Assembly (NCBI GenBank): GCA_001632425.1
Contig: KV425635.1
Span: 59,299 to 123,298, forward strand
From: Neolentinus lepideus HHB14362 ss-1
Lineage: Eukaryota > Basidiomycota > Agaricomycetes > Gloeophyllales > Gloeophyllaceae
Reading direction: 5' to 3'
Length of the DNA: 64,000 nucleotides
In this document: in pieces, positions 34,855-46,557 of the stretch
Position numbering within the stretch: position 1 is the stretch's first letter
How the letters are laid out: the number at the start of each line of letters is the position of its first letter
Program-made: the position numbers and the translations under genes
The notes under the pieces: model-generated
What the model was told of the DNA's origin: nothing
The model's database searches: none
What the model saw: the letters and a program-made list of their open reading frames with translations, nothing else

Positions 34855-37824
34855 ATGGCCCAGCCCTTCTCCCCGGACACGGACGTATTTTCCACACCGC
34901 CCTCGACGCCGCTCGACGCGCACGCCCCGGCACATTCTCCTTTGCGGCCCTCTCTGTCCAGACGCAACAGCCGCCCATCTAACCTGCGCATTGAATCCGC
35001 CGATTGGACTCCCGACATCGTTCTCGACGACCAGTCTCCTGACGTGAGCAGGAAGCATTTGAACGGCAATGCCGTCCCAGTCCCGTTACCCATGAGCCCC
35101 AATCCGACCGTTACTGGCAACCACACCACCTACAATCATCATCATTCCGAGAGGGCCCCTTCTGCGCCTGGACGGCTGGGTGTTGCATCGCCCCACGAGA
35201 ATCAGAATATCAAGAGCCCCTGCTTTGTGCACTCGCGCTTGGACCAAGGTCTGTCGTTTGCAGACTGGTTAAAGGAGAAGTCGGGGAAAGGCGGTGGAAG
35301 CGCTGTCGGTGTCGCGAAATCCCTCCAGAGTCCTGCCATGGGCGGACTTCATAAACCCCACATGCCCAGAGGGCTTACGAATGGGCATTTATCCATGCAT
35401 GGGCCTTATCCAGATGGGACGAAATCGGATGATAACAGCAGCGTATTTGAGGACGAGGATGATGAGGACCGTGATATGAGTTTGACGAGGCAGTTGGCGG
35501 AGACTGCAGTGGGAGTGCGAGAGATGAGCAAGCAGCTTGGTGCGTCTCTTGTATTCATGATTCGAGACTCGATCTAATCTGCCTGTACAGGCCGTGCACG
35601 CATACATTCCATCATCCACAGCGTACTGATTGTCACGAAAGCGAGAGATAACCGCCTTATCAAGCTCACCCGAGAGCTGGCGCTCTACCTCATGTCCAAG
35701 AAGACCGACAATGGACGCGGTCTCATCGTGTATGCTCCATTTCATCGCTTTTCCTCGCGTTCGTTCTCACACTCTGACTAGCTACATCGACAACCAACTA
35801 CGGACGTCACGGCGGTTCGACGCTGCAGGTATCGAGCGCGACCATCCAGAATACTTTGTGCCGTTCCCCCGCCGGAGACAGTCCACCACAAGCAGTAACA
35901 GCAGCTCGTCTTCGAATGCGTCATCACCACCCGGCGACGCCCAGTTCCCGAAGGACGAGGGCCAATTAAGATACTGGACGGCCGAGATGTGCAGCCGGAG
36001 CCCGCATCTCTTCGATTTCGTCGTCACCGTACGTCCCCTCCCCCCCTCGCGCCGCGCATCTGACTATACAGCGACCCAGCTCGGCGGCGACGGCACCGTC
36101 CTCTTCACGTCGTGGCTCTTCCAGCGCATCGTCCCGCCCGTGCTGCCCTTTGCGCTCGGCTCGCTCGGCTTCCTGACGAACTTTGACTTTGCGGAGCACC
36201 AGTCCGTGATGGACTCGGTCGTCGACGCGGGCATCCGCGTGAACCTGCGCATGCGGTTCACGTGCACCGTGTACCGCGCGGTCGCGCCGGACAAGGAGAG
36301 CCGCCGGCGGAAGGCGATTAAGAAGGCTGATACTGGTGAGATACTGATGAGGAACCTTGAGAAGACGGGGTGGGAGGCGATCGAGGGCGGGTGGCCGGAG
36401 GGGCGGGAGAGGGAGGGGGCGGGGAGGGGCGTGAGGGATAAGGAGATTATGTGCTTTTCGACAAGGCCGGTGGAGAGCTTTGAGGTGCTGAATGATTTGG
36501 TGGTGGATCGCGGGCCGAGTCCGTATGTTAGTCTTCTCGAGCTGTTTGGTGAGCGTGGTCGGCGTGGCGTGATGTGATGTGGCGAGCTCAGTGTGGCTTT
36601 TGCAGGCGACGATCACCACCTTACGACGGTCCAGGCTGATGGGCTGACGATCTCTACGCCCACTGGGTCGACGGCCTATTCGGTACTGATATGCGCTTGT
36701 TTTCTTTGTCTTGTGGCACGGTGCTCATACGTATGCTATAGATGTCTGCGGGCGGGTCCCTCGTCCACCCCGAGATCCCGTCTATTCTTATCACCCCCCT
36801 GTGTCCGCACACGCTCTCGTTCCGGCCGATGCTCGTCCCGGATAGCATGGAGGTCCGGATATGCGTGCCCTTTAACTCCCGGAGCACGGCGTGGGCGTCG
36901 TTCGACGGGCGGGGGCGGGTCGAGCTCAAGCGTGCGTACTCCTCACGTGTATCTTCTCTGAGTTCTAGACTCACTGGCGTGGCAGAGGGCGACCATATCA
37001 AGGTGACGGCGTCAAAGTACCCGTTCCCGACTGTGTGCGCGGACAAGCAGTCGACGGATTGGTTCCATGCGATTTCGCGGACGCTGAAGTGGAATGAGAG
37101 GGAGCGGCAGAAGTCGTTTGTGGTTGTGGAGGAGAACCCGGCGCTGGGGAAGGCGCGGAAGGTCGCGAAGCCGGCGCACGAGCCCGAGCCTGTGGAGGAG
37201 GATGACGACAGCGACGACGAGGAGGAGGATGCGGAGGAGTTTGATATCCGGGATTTGTCGGAGGACAATACGGAGACGGAGAGCGACGCGGACCAAGATG
37301 CGAAGGTGGATATTACGAACGGGCTGAAGGCGGGGGAGAAGAGGGTGGGGAAGGAGAAGGCGCAGGAGAACGCGGTGGAGCAGGCGGCGGCGGAGGCGGC
37401 GGCGCACGCGTTGTCGCGGGGGAACCCGTTCATGAGCGGGCGGGCGGGCGGGGTGCACTCGGGCGTGGAGACGCCCGACCGATTCGTGGGCCCTGTGCCG
37501 CACCCGCCGCCGCTGTCGGCGCGGCATGTGCAGTTCGCGGGGGCGGCGGCGGTGGGGGCGAGGGATTTTATACATGAGCCGATGGAGATGATGGGGGGGA
37601 AGAGTCGGATACCGAGGGATCGGGATGTGGAGGATATGAAGACGCCGACGGGGGCGGAGATGAGGCGGGGTGGGGGGTATGGGCATGGGCACCGGCATGT
37701 GCGGCGGAATCGGTCGCGGTCGCGGTCGCGGGAGGCGGGGCATCGGGCGTTTGCGGTGTGGGGGCAGGATGATGATACGAGCAGTAATGCGAGCGATGCT
37801 AGCGATTTGGACGAGTCGGGGTAG
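34855..37824 (+). CDS. NAD kinase (ATP-NAD kinase)
   Basis: Phosphorylates NAD to NADP. The Ser/Pro-rich N-terminus (MAQPFSPDTDVFS) leads to LDQGLSFADWLKEKSG and SIIHSVLIVTKARDNRLIKLTRELALYLM. The kinase core follows: LGGDGTVLFTSWLFQ (GGDGT motif, split by an intron at about 36030-36083), PFALGSLGFLTNFDF, EVLNDLVVDRGPSPY, TVQADGLTISTPTGSTAYSMSAGGSLVHP (TPTGSTAYS motif across an intron), SRSTAWASFDGR and FPTVCADK. Beyond the core there is an extra tail of about 270 residues with an acidic block (EEDDDSDDEEEDAEEF) and an SR-type stretch near 37700-37730. Total near 880 residues, long for the family. GC content is high here, producing a 421-codon antisense frame that I treat as a shadow. Confidence 0.9.
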
Positions 37825-38319
37825 GTTGGTGTGCGTTGTTCGATTTTCTGTATGGCATGGTTATTACGACTCGGATTATTATGAAGATTAAGTATAGGGA
37901 TTGTATTTGTTATTAGCACGGTTTAGACTGTATAGACATCAGCACAATGGCAATGAAACCAGGTTAGAAGTTCTGATTTGGTACGAAAGCATTGTGGGCC
38001 GCTTTGTGCATGAACCCTAGGCCTGGCTATATTATTCGAGGATGCCACTTTTTTTTTGCCTTCGACTGTTCTTTGTTGTCTTTCGAATATTTCCCCCAAA
38101 TTCACTGGAGAACGCGACGTCGCGACGCGCTCATTTCGCTGTGACACGAATTATAACGCGTGACTGATCGTGTTTTAGGCTTTAGTCTTCCTGCTTCGCG
38201 GGCGCTTCTCGACGCGCTTCCTGTGGCGGTTCTGCGTCTGGATACCCTCTCCAATCATCTGAGACTCTGCGTTCTCCTAGCGACACCTTCAACGTACTCT
38301 ACGATTCCCCTCCAATGAC
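37825..38319. other. Intergenic, tandem genes
   Basis: Between NAD kinase and the GEN1-like nuclease. A single ACGCGT (38156-38161) and the nearby GACGTCGCGACGCGC lie about 160-200 bp before the nuclease start; too few sites to claim cell-cycle control. Confidence 0.4.
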
Positions 38320-41136
38320 ATGGGCGTGCAGGGGCTCTGGGAGGTGCGTGGATTTGTTGTTTTTAAGCTAGCGTAGTTATTAACCGTGTGGCTTCAGGTC
38401 CTACAGCCCGCTGGACAGTCCCGGTCATTAAGGCATCTGGCCGTGGTAGACGGGTTAGAAAAGAATGCCTCTGAAAAACGAGCTTATCGCATCGGCGTCG
38501 ATGCTAGCCTCTGGTTCCAACACTCTTACTCTAGCAAGGGTGGCGAGAATCCGCAACTGCGACTACTTTTTTTCCGGCTGGCTAGGTTATCTGAGTTGCC
38601 TCTGATACCACTGTTTGTCTTTGATGGACGAGAGCGGCCCAAAGTAAAGAGAGGGAGTAAAAAGGGCAAGGCCGGGTCTCATGCGCTCACGGACGGGTTC
38701 AAGAGGATACTCGGTCATTTTGGGTATGAGTGGCGGACGGTGCGTGGGGGTGACAATGACAATGCTGGCTGAGGTCTCAATTTTATTTTAGGCTATTGGT
38801 GAGGCCGAGGCAGAGTTGGCGTATCTCAATCGAATAGGGGTCGTGGATGCGGTCCTGACCGATGATGTCGACGCCTTCATCTTTGGCGCCCGAGTGGTCA
38901 TTAAGAAGTATGTCCTATGAGTCCCATCACTATGTTAGCGTGCTAACTCATGGTGTGCTTCTACTCAGCTGGAGCAAGGATCTCTCCGGAAACAGGTCGA
39001 AGCCCGCACTCAACAAGGACGAGAAAGAAAGTAAACATCATGTCATGATATTCAACGTGAATGACATTCAAACACACCCGAGCGTCGGACTCACCAGAGG
39101 TGGTCTGATACTGTTTGCCCTCCTGAAAGGGGGTGACTATGATGGTGTTAGTACGATCACTGTCTTCTTCACGTCAGCCACTTGACGTTTCCATCCTACA
39201 GGGTATTGAGAAGGTAGGCGAGAAAATCGCCCGCGGGCTCGCACGCTGTGGCTTCGGCGATCAGCTACTCGCCGCCTACGAACGGCGCGCACACCAGCCT
39301 GTCGAACTCTTCCTCGCTCAATGGCGCATAGAAATGAACGCAGAGCTGCGCACCAACTCGCGTGGACTCCTACCGCACAGAGTAATGTCTGTTACCATCC
39401 CCAACACCTTCCCCGACCTCGAGGTCCTTGAGAACTACGCTAATCCTAAGAGGGCAACTCACCATGTGCAGGTGCGCGACGTCGAGAGCATGGACCTGCC
39501 CCGGATCGCCAGATTCTGTGAAGACAGCTTCGAGTGGGGGTATAAGGCAAAGATCCTGTACCGTTTCCGCACGGTGCTTTGGGAGGCGTGTGTGATGAGA
39601 GTGCTCCGGCGCGCCGCGATGGAAATGGACGAAAAGGAGAAGTCACGGAGGATAGCAAATGGGGGCGGGCTTACCCAAGCAATAACCGGGTCACTCACCC
39701 CTTCTAGAGCGGAAACGATCGGGACCTCGACTGACATCTTGCACAGATACCTGCGTAATCCTGACTCGTCTGTGTCATCGAGTCCAAGTGTCAGTAATTC
39801 GATTGAAGATCGGAGGAGAGCCGCATTCCTAGGCTCAGCCAGGCGCGCTGCCGCCCCGGATCCTGCGTCTGCTCTCACCGGTGGACCGCCCCTGCTCATT
39901 CGCATCGATCGAACTCGGCAACACGTCTCGACCGACCACCTACTCGAATATCGCGTCGCAATAAAGCCGGGGCCACTCGTCGCGCTGGCGAGCGAGGACC
40001 TCACAGGCAAGCGTCCGGAACCAGGGGACAAAGCTGGGAAAGAATATCAGGTGGACTCGCAGAGCGAGATGTTGATGTGGGTGCCTGCGTCGATTCTGAG
40101 GCAAGTGCATCCGGATCTTGTGGAGGATTGGGAGGCCAAGGGGAATAAGAGGGGAAAGAGCGCTGCCGCTCGCGAGGGGAGCGATGAGGAAGGCACAGAG
40201 GAAGAAGAGGAGGCTGTCGCTCCTGCTCCAAAGCGGAAGCGTGCATCTAGGAAGTCGAATGCGAGCGGCGGAAGCCAGGCCCCTTCTTCTTCACCGGTTC
40301 GAAGTCAAGTCCATACTTCCTCCCAAGCAAACTCGACGGCGGCAGGGCCGAGTTGCAAAGCGGCGGCTCCTCCGCCAATGTCAGGACCTGCTGGGTTCTT
40401 GTTTTCGTTTGCCAATCCGGATGATCCAGATGTCCTGGAGGTGGATTGCGACATAGGGGGCGGTGAGGGCATCCTGGACCGCTTCGACATGATGTTTGAT
40501 CAGTTAATGGGCTCAGATCCTCAATTCCTGGCAGCGTCGGCAAGTCAGGGTAGCCAGAACAAGGGTAAAGGAAGAGCCGTTGCATCCTCAGCAGACCTAG
40601 AAGACCTAGAAGATTGCGACATCCCCAGTTTCGACCAATTCGGCGCCTTTGACGACCCTTCGAATCCGTTCAACCAGATGTTCGAGCAGATCATGAATGG
40701 CGGGAAGAGAAAAGTGGCCAAGGGTGTAGGCTTTTCGAGGAGAGACAGGAGTTCTGCCCGAGGTGCTGTTGCTAGGAACTCAGCTAGAGGGAGAAAGCGC
40801 AAGACTGTCGCTGACGCCGCTCCTCCAAGTTCTCCTGCACCTGATCCTGTAGCCCCTCCCACCCTGCCTGGCATCTCGCGCTTCCCGGACTTACCTGCTC
40901 TAACTGCAACTCGTCATGCCTATCCTTCACCTCGGATGCCCTCGACTCCTCATTCGGATGGAGATGTCATTGAAATCTTGAGCGACTCGGATGTCGAGGT
41001 TTCTGCGACGGCTCCGCGAGCTGCTGCAAGCAGCCAAGCAGCTCGGGGTCAATATTGGTACCCCGCTGCGTCCTCTTCTCAGGACAGTAGTCTCTCCAGG
41101 TACGACGGGGAAGTGGATATCGACCTGACTGTGTGA
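38320..41136 (+). CDS. Rad2/XPG-family nuclease, GEN1/Yen1-like Holliday junction resolvase
   Basis: Exon 1 is only MGVQGLWE (38320-38343), the conserved Rad2-family N-terminus whose first residues line the active site. After a 55-nt intron: VLQPAGQSRSL, YRIGVDASLWFQ, PLIPLFVFDGRERPKVKRG. The I domain follows after further introns: AIGEAEAELAYLNR, VLTDDVDAFIFGARVVIK (acidic metal ligands present), then LLKGGDYD and GIEKVGEKIARGLA (helix-hairpin-helix). The region after about 39880 (PPLLIRIDRTRQHVSTDHLLEYRVAIKP) fits the chromodomain position of GEN1. The tail is disordered with basic patches (KRKRASRKS, ARGRKRKTV) and ends VDIDLTV. About 860 residues. GEN1 is favoured over FEN1 or EXO1 by length and by the short IGEAEAE motif; this is inference. 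Confidence 0.82.
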
Positions 41137-41433
41137 GGCAGTAGGTCCGAGGTTTTGGTCTCTCTCATAGCCTACAGCCGCTAATCGGATGCCTTGTTAC
41201 CTTGTTGTACTAATGAATTCTATACTGTATTGTCTTGATATCACACCATTGAAGCAAGTTTTGCAAAGTTGCAATATGGACAGTGGAGTTGCCACAGAGC
41301 TTGTAAAACAGAGGAGGATCTCAGATTGCTTCCGGTTACCTCCGGGAACAAGTGTACCTGATCGGACGATAGTAGCCGGCTCCCCCAGCTTCGAAGTTCT
41401 CTTCGACGTGCATTCCTGTTTGTTAACTTGTGA

Positions 41434-42925
41434 ATGCTCTCGCGTTCGGTTTTCCGGTCTGCCAGAAAAAATGTCTCGCCACTGAAGTACAGGCGTCATG
41501 CACGAAACTTTACTGTCTTAGCCTTGGAATCCTCGGCCGACGATACATGTGCAGCCGTGGTCACCTCTGAACGGGAAATCTTGTCCAATATTGTTGTGTC
41601 GCAGAATGAACTGTGAGCAATTTCAGAGATAGAACCTATGGACGTGCTGATTTGACGAAGCTTTGTAGTCATGCAAGTGCTGGAGGCATCAACCCATATG
41701 TTGCGATTGAAGGCCACCAGAGAAACATGGCAAGTTTCTGAATATCCAGGGAAGCCGGCGAGTCAGGAGTTGATTGTTATGTCAGCCCGGTGCTATCAGC
41801 AGGGCTCTGGATGAAGCGAAATTAGAGATGGGACAAATTGATGGTATAGCGTTTACGAGAGGCCCAGGTGCGTGGATTTTCAGGAAAGTTTGTTGTAAGA
41901 TCGGAATAAACCATTTCGTTAGGAATTGGCGGCTGTCTCAGCGTAGGCTCTAATGCTGCTAAGAACATTGCTGCAGCTCTTAGGAAACCACTTGTCGGCG
42001 TACATCATATGGTTCGTCGAGCCTAATTGATCTCTGCCTCCGGCTTCACTCACGTCGAAGACAGCAAGCACACGCACTGACGCCACTTTTGACTAGTCCC
42101 AGCGATTCCCTTCCCCGCTTTCCCTTCCTCACACTTCTCATATCTGGAGGCCATACCCTCATTGTTTTGGCTGATTCCCTGAATTCATTCAAGATCCTGG
42201 CAACTACGGTAGATGAGAGCATCGGCAGGGCGTATGACAAGGTGGCACGTATGTTGGGGCTAGAATGGGGCAGCAAAGGTTATGGTGCTGCCTTGGAGGC
42301 TTTCTGTGCAGCTGGAATACAGAAGTTTGGTGTCCCAGTCCAAGATGACCTGCCTCCAGTGTCTCTTCCCTCGCCGGGCAAATTGAGCTTCTCTTACAGC
42401 GGGCCGCACTCAAATATTGAGCGGTATATATACTCACAGGGCGGGATCGAGCATTTGGACGAGCAGGTGCGATGGAAGCTTGCTTTGGCGTTCCAACAAG
42501 CGGCTGTAGGTCAGCTCGAGGAAAAGGTCGAGTTAGGCCTGAAGTGGTGCTACAGAAACGGTCATCCTGTTAATGACCTGGTTGTCAGCGGTGGCGTAGC
42601 AAGTAACCAGTACTTGCGGGAAAGGTCAGTCGGGTATTGTGGGCTGTTTGTAAATGTATCGTTGTGTTGAACGTCACACCTCAGATTGCATGATCGTCTC
42701 CAGCGTCTGGACTCCGATTTCTCCTCCATCAAACTGAGCTTCCCTCCTGTCCAATTATGTCGAGGTAAGTCCGCATCCACGGTTAGGCTGCGCAGAAACT
42801 GAGCGCTACGTCGCGCAGACAATGCTGTGATGATCGCATGGGCATCGATGCATCGATTCCTCGCGGGGGATTTTGATGATTACTCTATCGAGCACCGGGC
42901 GAAATGGAGTATTGAGGATCTGTAG
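41434..42925 (+). CDS. QRI7: Mitochondrial tRNA N6-threonylcarbamoyladenosine transferase (QRI7/OSGEPL1)
   Basis: Makes t6A37 in mitochondrial tRNAs decoding ANN codons. ATG at 41434 opens a basic presequence (MLSRSVFRSARKNVSPLKYRRHARN), then FTVLALESSADDTCAAVV (ASKHA phosphate loop), HASAGGINPYVAIEGHQRNM, PGAIRRALDEAK-like text (here ISRALDEAK), IDGIAFTRGPGIGGCLSVGSNAAKNIA, GVHHM, then LTLLISGGHTLIVL, TVDESIGRAYDKVARMLGL, KLSFSYSG, DLVVSGGVASNQYLRE and CRDNAVMIAWA. The His-x-x-x-His metal pair (EGH..VHH/HAH region) falls across introns near 41615-41668 and 42011-42074. The intron 41730-41785 uses a GC donor. About 390 residues, unbroken; stop TAG 42923-42925. Confidence 0.9.
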
Positions 42926-43896
42926 ATGGCCCCGTGTATGGCACAGTTGCTCACGTCTGCTGTCCTACATTACCCTAAGGTGATCTTTCACTTTCACAGA
43001 AGGGGGAGCGGACTGCACCGCTGGGTGTTTCAGAAATGGCCCTACCGTTCACCCTGATGCTTACTATAATCGACTCCTTTAGCAATGAGGCAGTTAATTG
43101 ACTGCTCGTATTGGAAGTACCTCACTGACTTGCGCAAGAAGCAGCAGTCTCAATTCTCGACCACCCCACATGCCAGAACACTCTGCCATCCGAGTTGGGC
43201 TAGGGACACGTTGTATCGAGGCCTTACATTCTATAGGGTACCAGACGTATAAAGTGTTTCAAGGCATTTCAATGGTGACAAATATTACTGAGATGTTGCT
43301 AGTCTATTTTGTGTGGTTTTTATCCAGATTCTTTAGAATTAAACATTTGGGATATAATTACCGAATGTGGCAGGCGAATGCCCTCTTCTGGGCTCCATGA
43401 CAATTGCCTATGGCATAGTATCTCTGGTCCATCACGATTCCCTCCACGTTGTTGAAGGAATCAAAGGAAACGTTTTCTAGACCTCGTTCATATTTTCTTC
43501 CCACTCTTCCTCCTCCTTGACGCTGCCTTTCTCTCGCCTGCACTATCTTCGTGCGGTTTACCAGTTGTTGGAAGACTATCGAAGAGGTAATTCACGTTGT
43601 TCTATCGATACCAACGAGCTTTCGACAGAAATCTGTTCCTTTCTTTGCGACACTAGCTATTTCATGACCACAGGTTTTCAGGGTCATAATTAAGAGTTTG
43701 GTCCTCCGATTTCCAGTGCAGGCAAGTGCTCATCGTCGCTGCTCAGGGCAACTGCAACCGGTACCATGCCATAGACGTCGAACAAGGTGGCGCCGTCGTA
43801 ACTTTCCGTGTTCTTTTGAGCTATATCCGACAAGTATCAAGCTATCTTGTGGCATCGGCCGGTGCTATATAGCGGAAATCACTGGCAACAATAGGA
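42926..43896. other. Intergenic, tandem genes
   Basis: No supported gene between QRI7 and the HbrB-like gene; probably 3' and 5' untranslated sequence with the promoter of the latter. Short frames near 43098-43400 and 43698-43952 show no family features. Confidence 0.45.
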
Positions 43897-46256
43897 ATGA
43901 CGGGGCGTCAGGCACTGCCCCACGTCCCCATCGGGCGTCGGTCTCAGGATAGCAGGCCTGCGTCTCCAATCCATAATATCCGCCCAGAGCGCAGACGTAC
44001 TTCTTCGGATGCGACACCCACAACGCCCAAGGCGTCTGATCCGCACGTCCCAGCATACCTAGACGCGCCCCAGCCAGCGACCGCAACAGGTGCATCGAGA
44101 AGGCTCGGTTTTCTCGGCGACATTCTGTCCTCATCAGCCTCTTTGACAAGCCACAGGGAAAAGGAGAAAGAGCCGGTCCAATCCGCTGTCATTTCAGCCA
44201 TCAGGTCCACATCCATTCCTTCCCAGCTGCTGCCGCCGAGGACCCACTCACGCACGGACTCTGCGCTGTCTGCCCTCTCCGTACCTAGGGACTCTTCAGC
44301 GTCGCCTGCGCCTGCTATGGCCTCATCATCAAGCACTCCTGCTAACATCAGTATCAAGTCCCACAATTCTCCATCAAAGGTATGCATCTCATCATCATCC
44401 GCGGGCACTTCTCAGTTAACAGCCTCGGCTACGGTTCGCCCACTTCCGCGACCCTTCGAATTTTGATGCCGATACATGCAACGCTCCAGCCGTCCTCGGG
44501 CAGGACATATGATTCGAAACTCGTTTCCCGTGAGATGCATCGTTTAGGCAATCTCGCCCATCTCCCGGCCGTGGTCGCAGCAGCCGCTTCTGCTGCTTCT
44601 CTCACTCTCCCGGGGTCCACTCCTGCGATCACCGCACCCAGTATGATGACCTCTATTAGCTCCTCTGACAATCCTTGGGCTCAGCTGCATGTGCATGTTT
44701 TGCCACTATTCAACGGAGAACCACTTAGGATCCCGATGTACGTCAGCTACATGTCGTAATCGAGAAGTCCTGACAAACCGTGATACAGTGAGGATCTCAA
44801 CTCTCTCGTCAAGCGGCACATCCAGATAGTGATCGCTGCCTCGCCATCGAGGGCTGTATCCACCTTGGAGCACGATGCCTCTGAGCTCATATCCTCGGGC
44901 ATGGTCACGTTCAACGCGAAGCTAGTCGGAATCGAAGATGAGGAGCTGCTACGGAGAGTCGTGGATAGATGGGTATTCTTCTGGGATCAGGTCCTACCAT
45001 ATGTTGAAGGAGTATGTCCATCTTCCACTACCCCTATTTATTGATCTCAATTGTGCAGGCTCTTCTGCCACTCCAAACCGATTCCCTACTCCTCAGCCTC
45101 TACCGCCACGCCAAACCGCACCGCACGTCCTCGCCCACACGTTCGGGCAACTCCAAATCCTCGTCTGCGCTTTCATCGTCCGCGCAGATTGACGTGCGCA
45201 CCGTCGCCCTCCGGAGCTTCCGAGATAAGGTGATCGTGCCCCTCTTTCCGCGGCTCAATGCACGACTCGAGATTATGAAGAAGGAGATGAAGGATGGGTT
45301 ATTTGGGGATGGGCTGGGGGAGAATCAGATCATGCCGAGATTGCAACAAATGTGCGTACACGCATTTTCCATCCCTTTGCGTTATGGAAGTCTGCATAAT
45401 GCATGAACAGAGGCGCATATACTGACTCTACATTACTTACATCAGGCTCCTAGTCCTCGCTTCCCAAACACGCCTACGACCCACCCAGCTCTCACTCACC
45501 GAGCCAGCCCCGCAGCCGACTGCAGGCGAAGTGGCCGTCACGCAGCTCCTCAGGACGATACGGTCGCCTCTGTCCTCACTGTCGACGAATGCGACACTAC
45601 GTCCGTTTTCTGTTGCCAGTGCGAGTTCACATAAGAGGACGCCCAGCTTTTTGAGTGGGCAGGTGCCGAGGGACAGGAGAGGACGGATTGGACAGAAGCC
45701 AGGGTGGATGAGGGCGGAGAAGATTTTGGGGCCAGGAGATGATGGTATGAGTTGGCTTTATCAGAGTCTTTTGTCACCGAGGAAGTTCTAATTCTAGCGC
45801 ATATATAGACCCGGACGACGACAACGGCGAAGAAACGCCTCGCAACTATGGCTATTTCGAGCAGGGCCGCGAGAAAGAAAGGGAGTTTCTCGAGTCGCTG
45901 CGGTACGCTTTTCTGCTATGTTCGGGCTGATCTGGACGTAGCTTATGGGCGTCCCATTGGTTTGTGGTCGTAGGAGTCCGGATCCGGAAGGCGCGATTGC
46001 GAATGCGGGGCTTGGTGGGTGGGGTTTGGGAGCAGGTGTGGAGGAGCAGGAGCAGGGGAAGGCGGAGGATGATGATGAGGATGAGGCGATGGATTGGGAT
46101 CAAGCGCAGGTGCGTTGAGTGGATTTTGAGCTTTCGTGGTTTAACTGGAGCGTCTGATCGTGTCGTTGTTTCGAATGGTAGGCGGTCGTTGAGAGGATGG
46201 TGGGCATGAAGCCCAACGAGACGCAAGCACCGGAAATACGGCGTAGGATGACATGA
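43897..46256 (+). CDS. HbrB-like protein, TORC2 subunit (Bit61/PRR5 type)
   Basis: Accessory subunit of TOR complex 2, which controls actin, cell polarity and membrane lipid homeostasis. The long Ser/Pro-rich N-terminus (MTGRQALPHVPIGRR) is followed across an intron (about 44381-44490) by PSSGRTYDSKLVSREMHRLGNLAHLP and NPWAQLHVHVLPLFNGEPLRIPIEDLNSLVKRHIQ, the core HbrB block, then LISSGMVTFNAKLVG, DRWVFFWDQVLPYVEG, ALLPLQTDSLLL, VRTVALRSFRDKVIVPLFPRL and MLLVLASQTRL. The tail is acidic (DDPDDDNGEETPRNYGYFEQ) and ends near ETQAPEIRRRMT, stop at 46254-46256. About 630 residues with seven or eight exons. The acceptor choice at 44490 is the one that keeps frame and family sequence. Confidence 0.82.
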
Positions 46257-46557
46257 CAAAAATATTGCTGACATGCGTGGAGGTTTGCTATTTCTCTAAG
46301 GGCTTTGATCATCCTGTAGTACCAGTCATACTTACTGAATTCTCATTGTATTTGTAGTAGTCTCTTTGCATGATAGGTACGTCATATCGTATACTCCAAC
46401 GAAGCGGAATTGACGTTGCAGATTCTTGATAGATTCTTTCGTGCTCAGTCAAAGTCATACAAGCTTGTTTGGGAACTCAGGTTGGTCGTAATTGAGCGAG
46501 AATGAACTGAACTATGCAAAAAAGGATATAGCTGTGTATTCAGGTAATCTACCGTAT

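Noticed and set aside
36654..37919. 421-codon minus-strand ORF, and a 243-codon one at 37012-37743
   Set aside because: They lie antisense to NAD kinase exons, follow from high GC and codon bias, and have Arg/Pro/His- or Ser-rich composition without a domain.
38100..38161. Single ACGCGT plus GACGCGC before the GEN1-like gene as an MCB promoter
   Set aside because: One exact hexamer is expected by chance about every 4 kb; not enough to claim regulation, unlike the triple site at RDH54.
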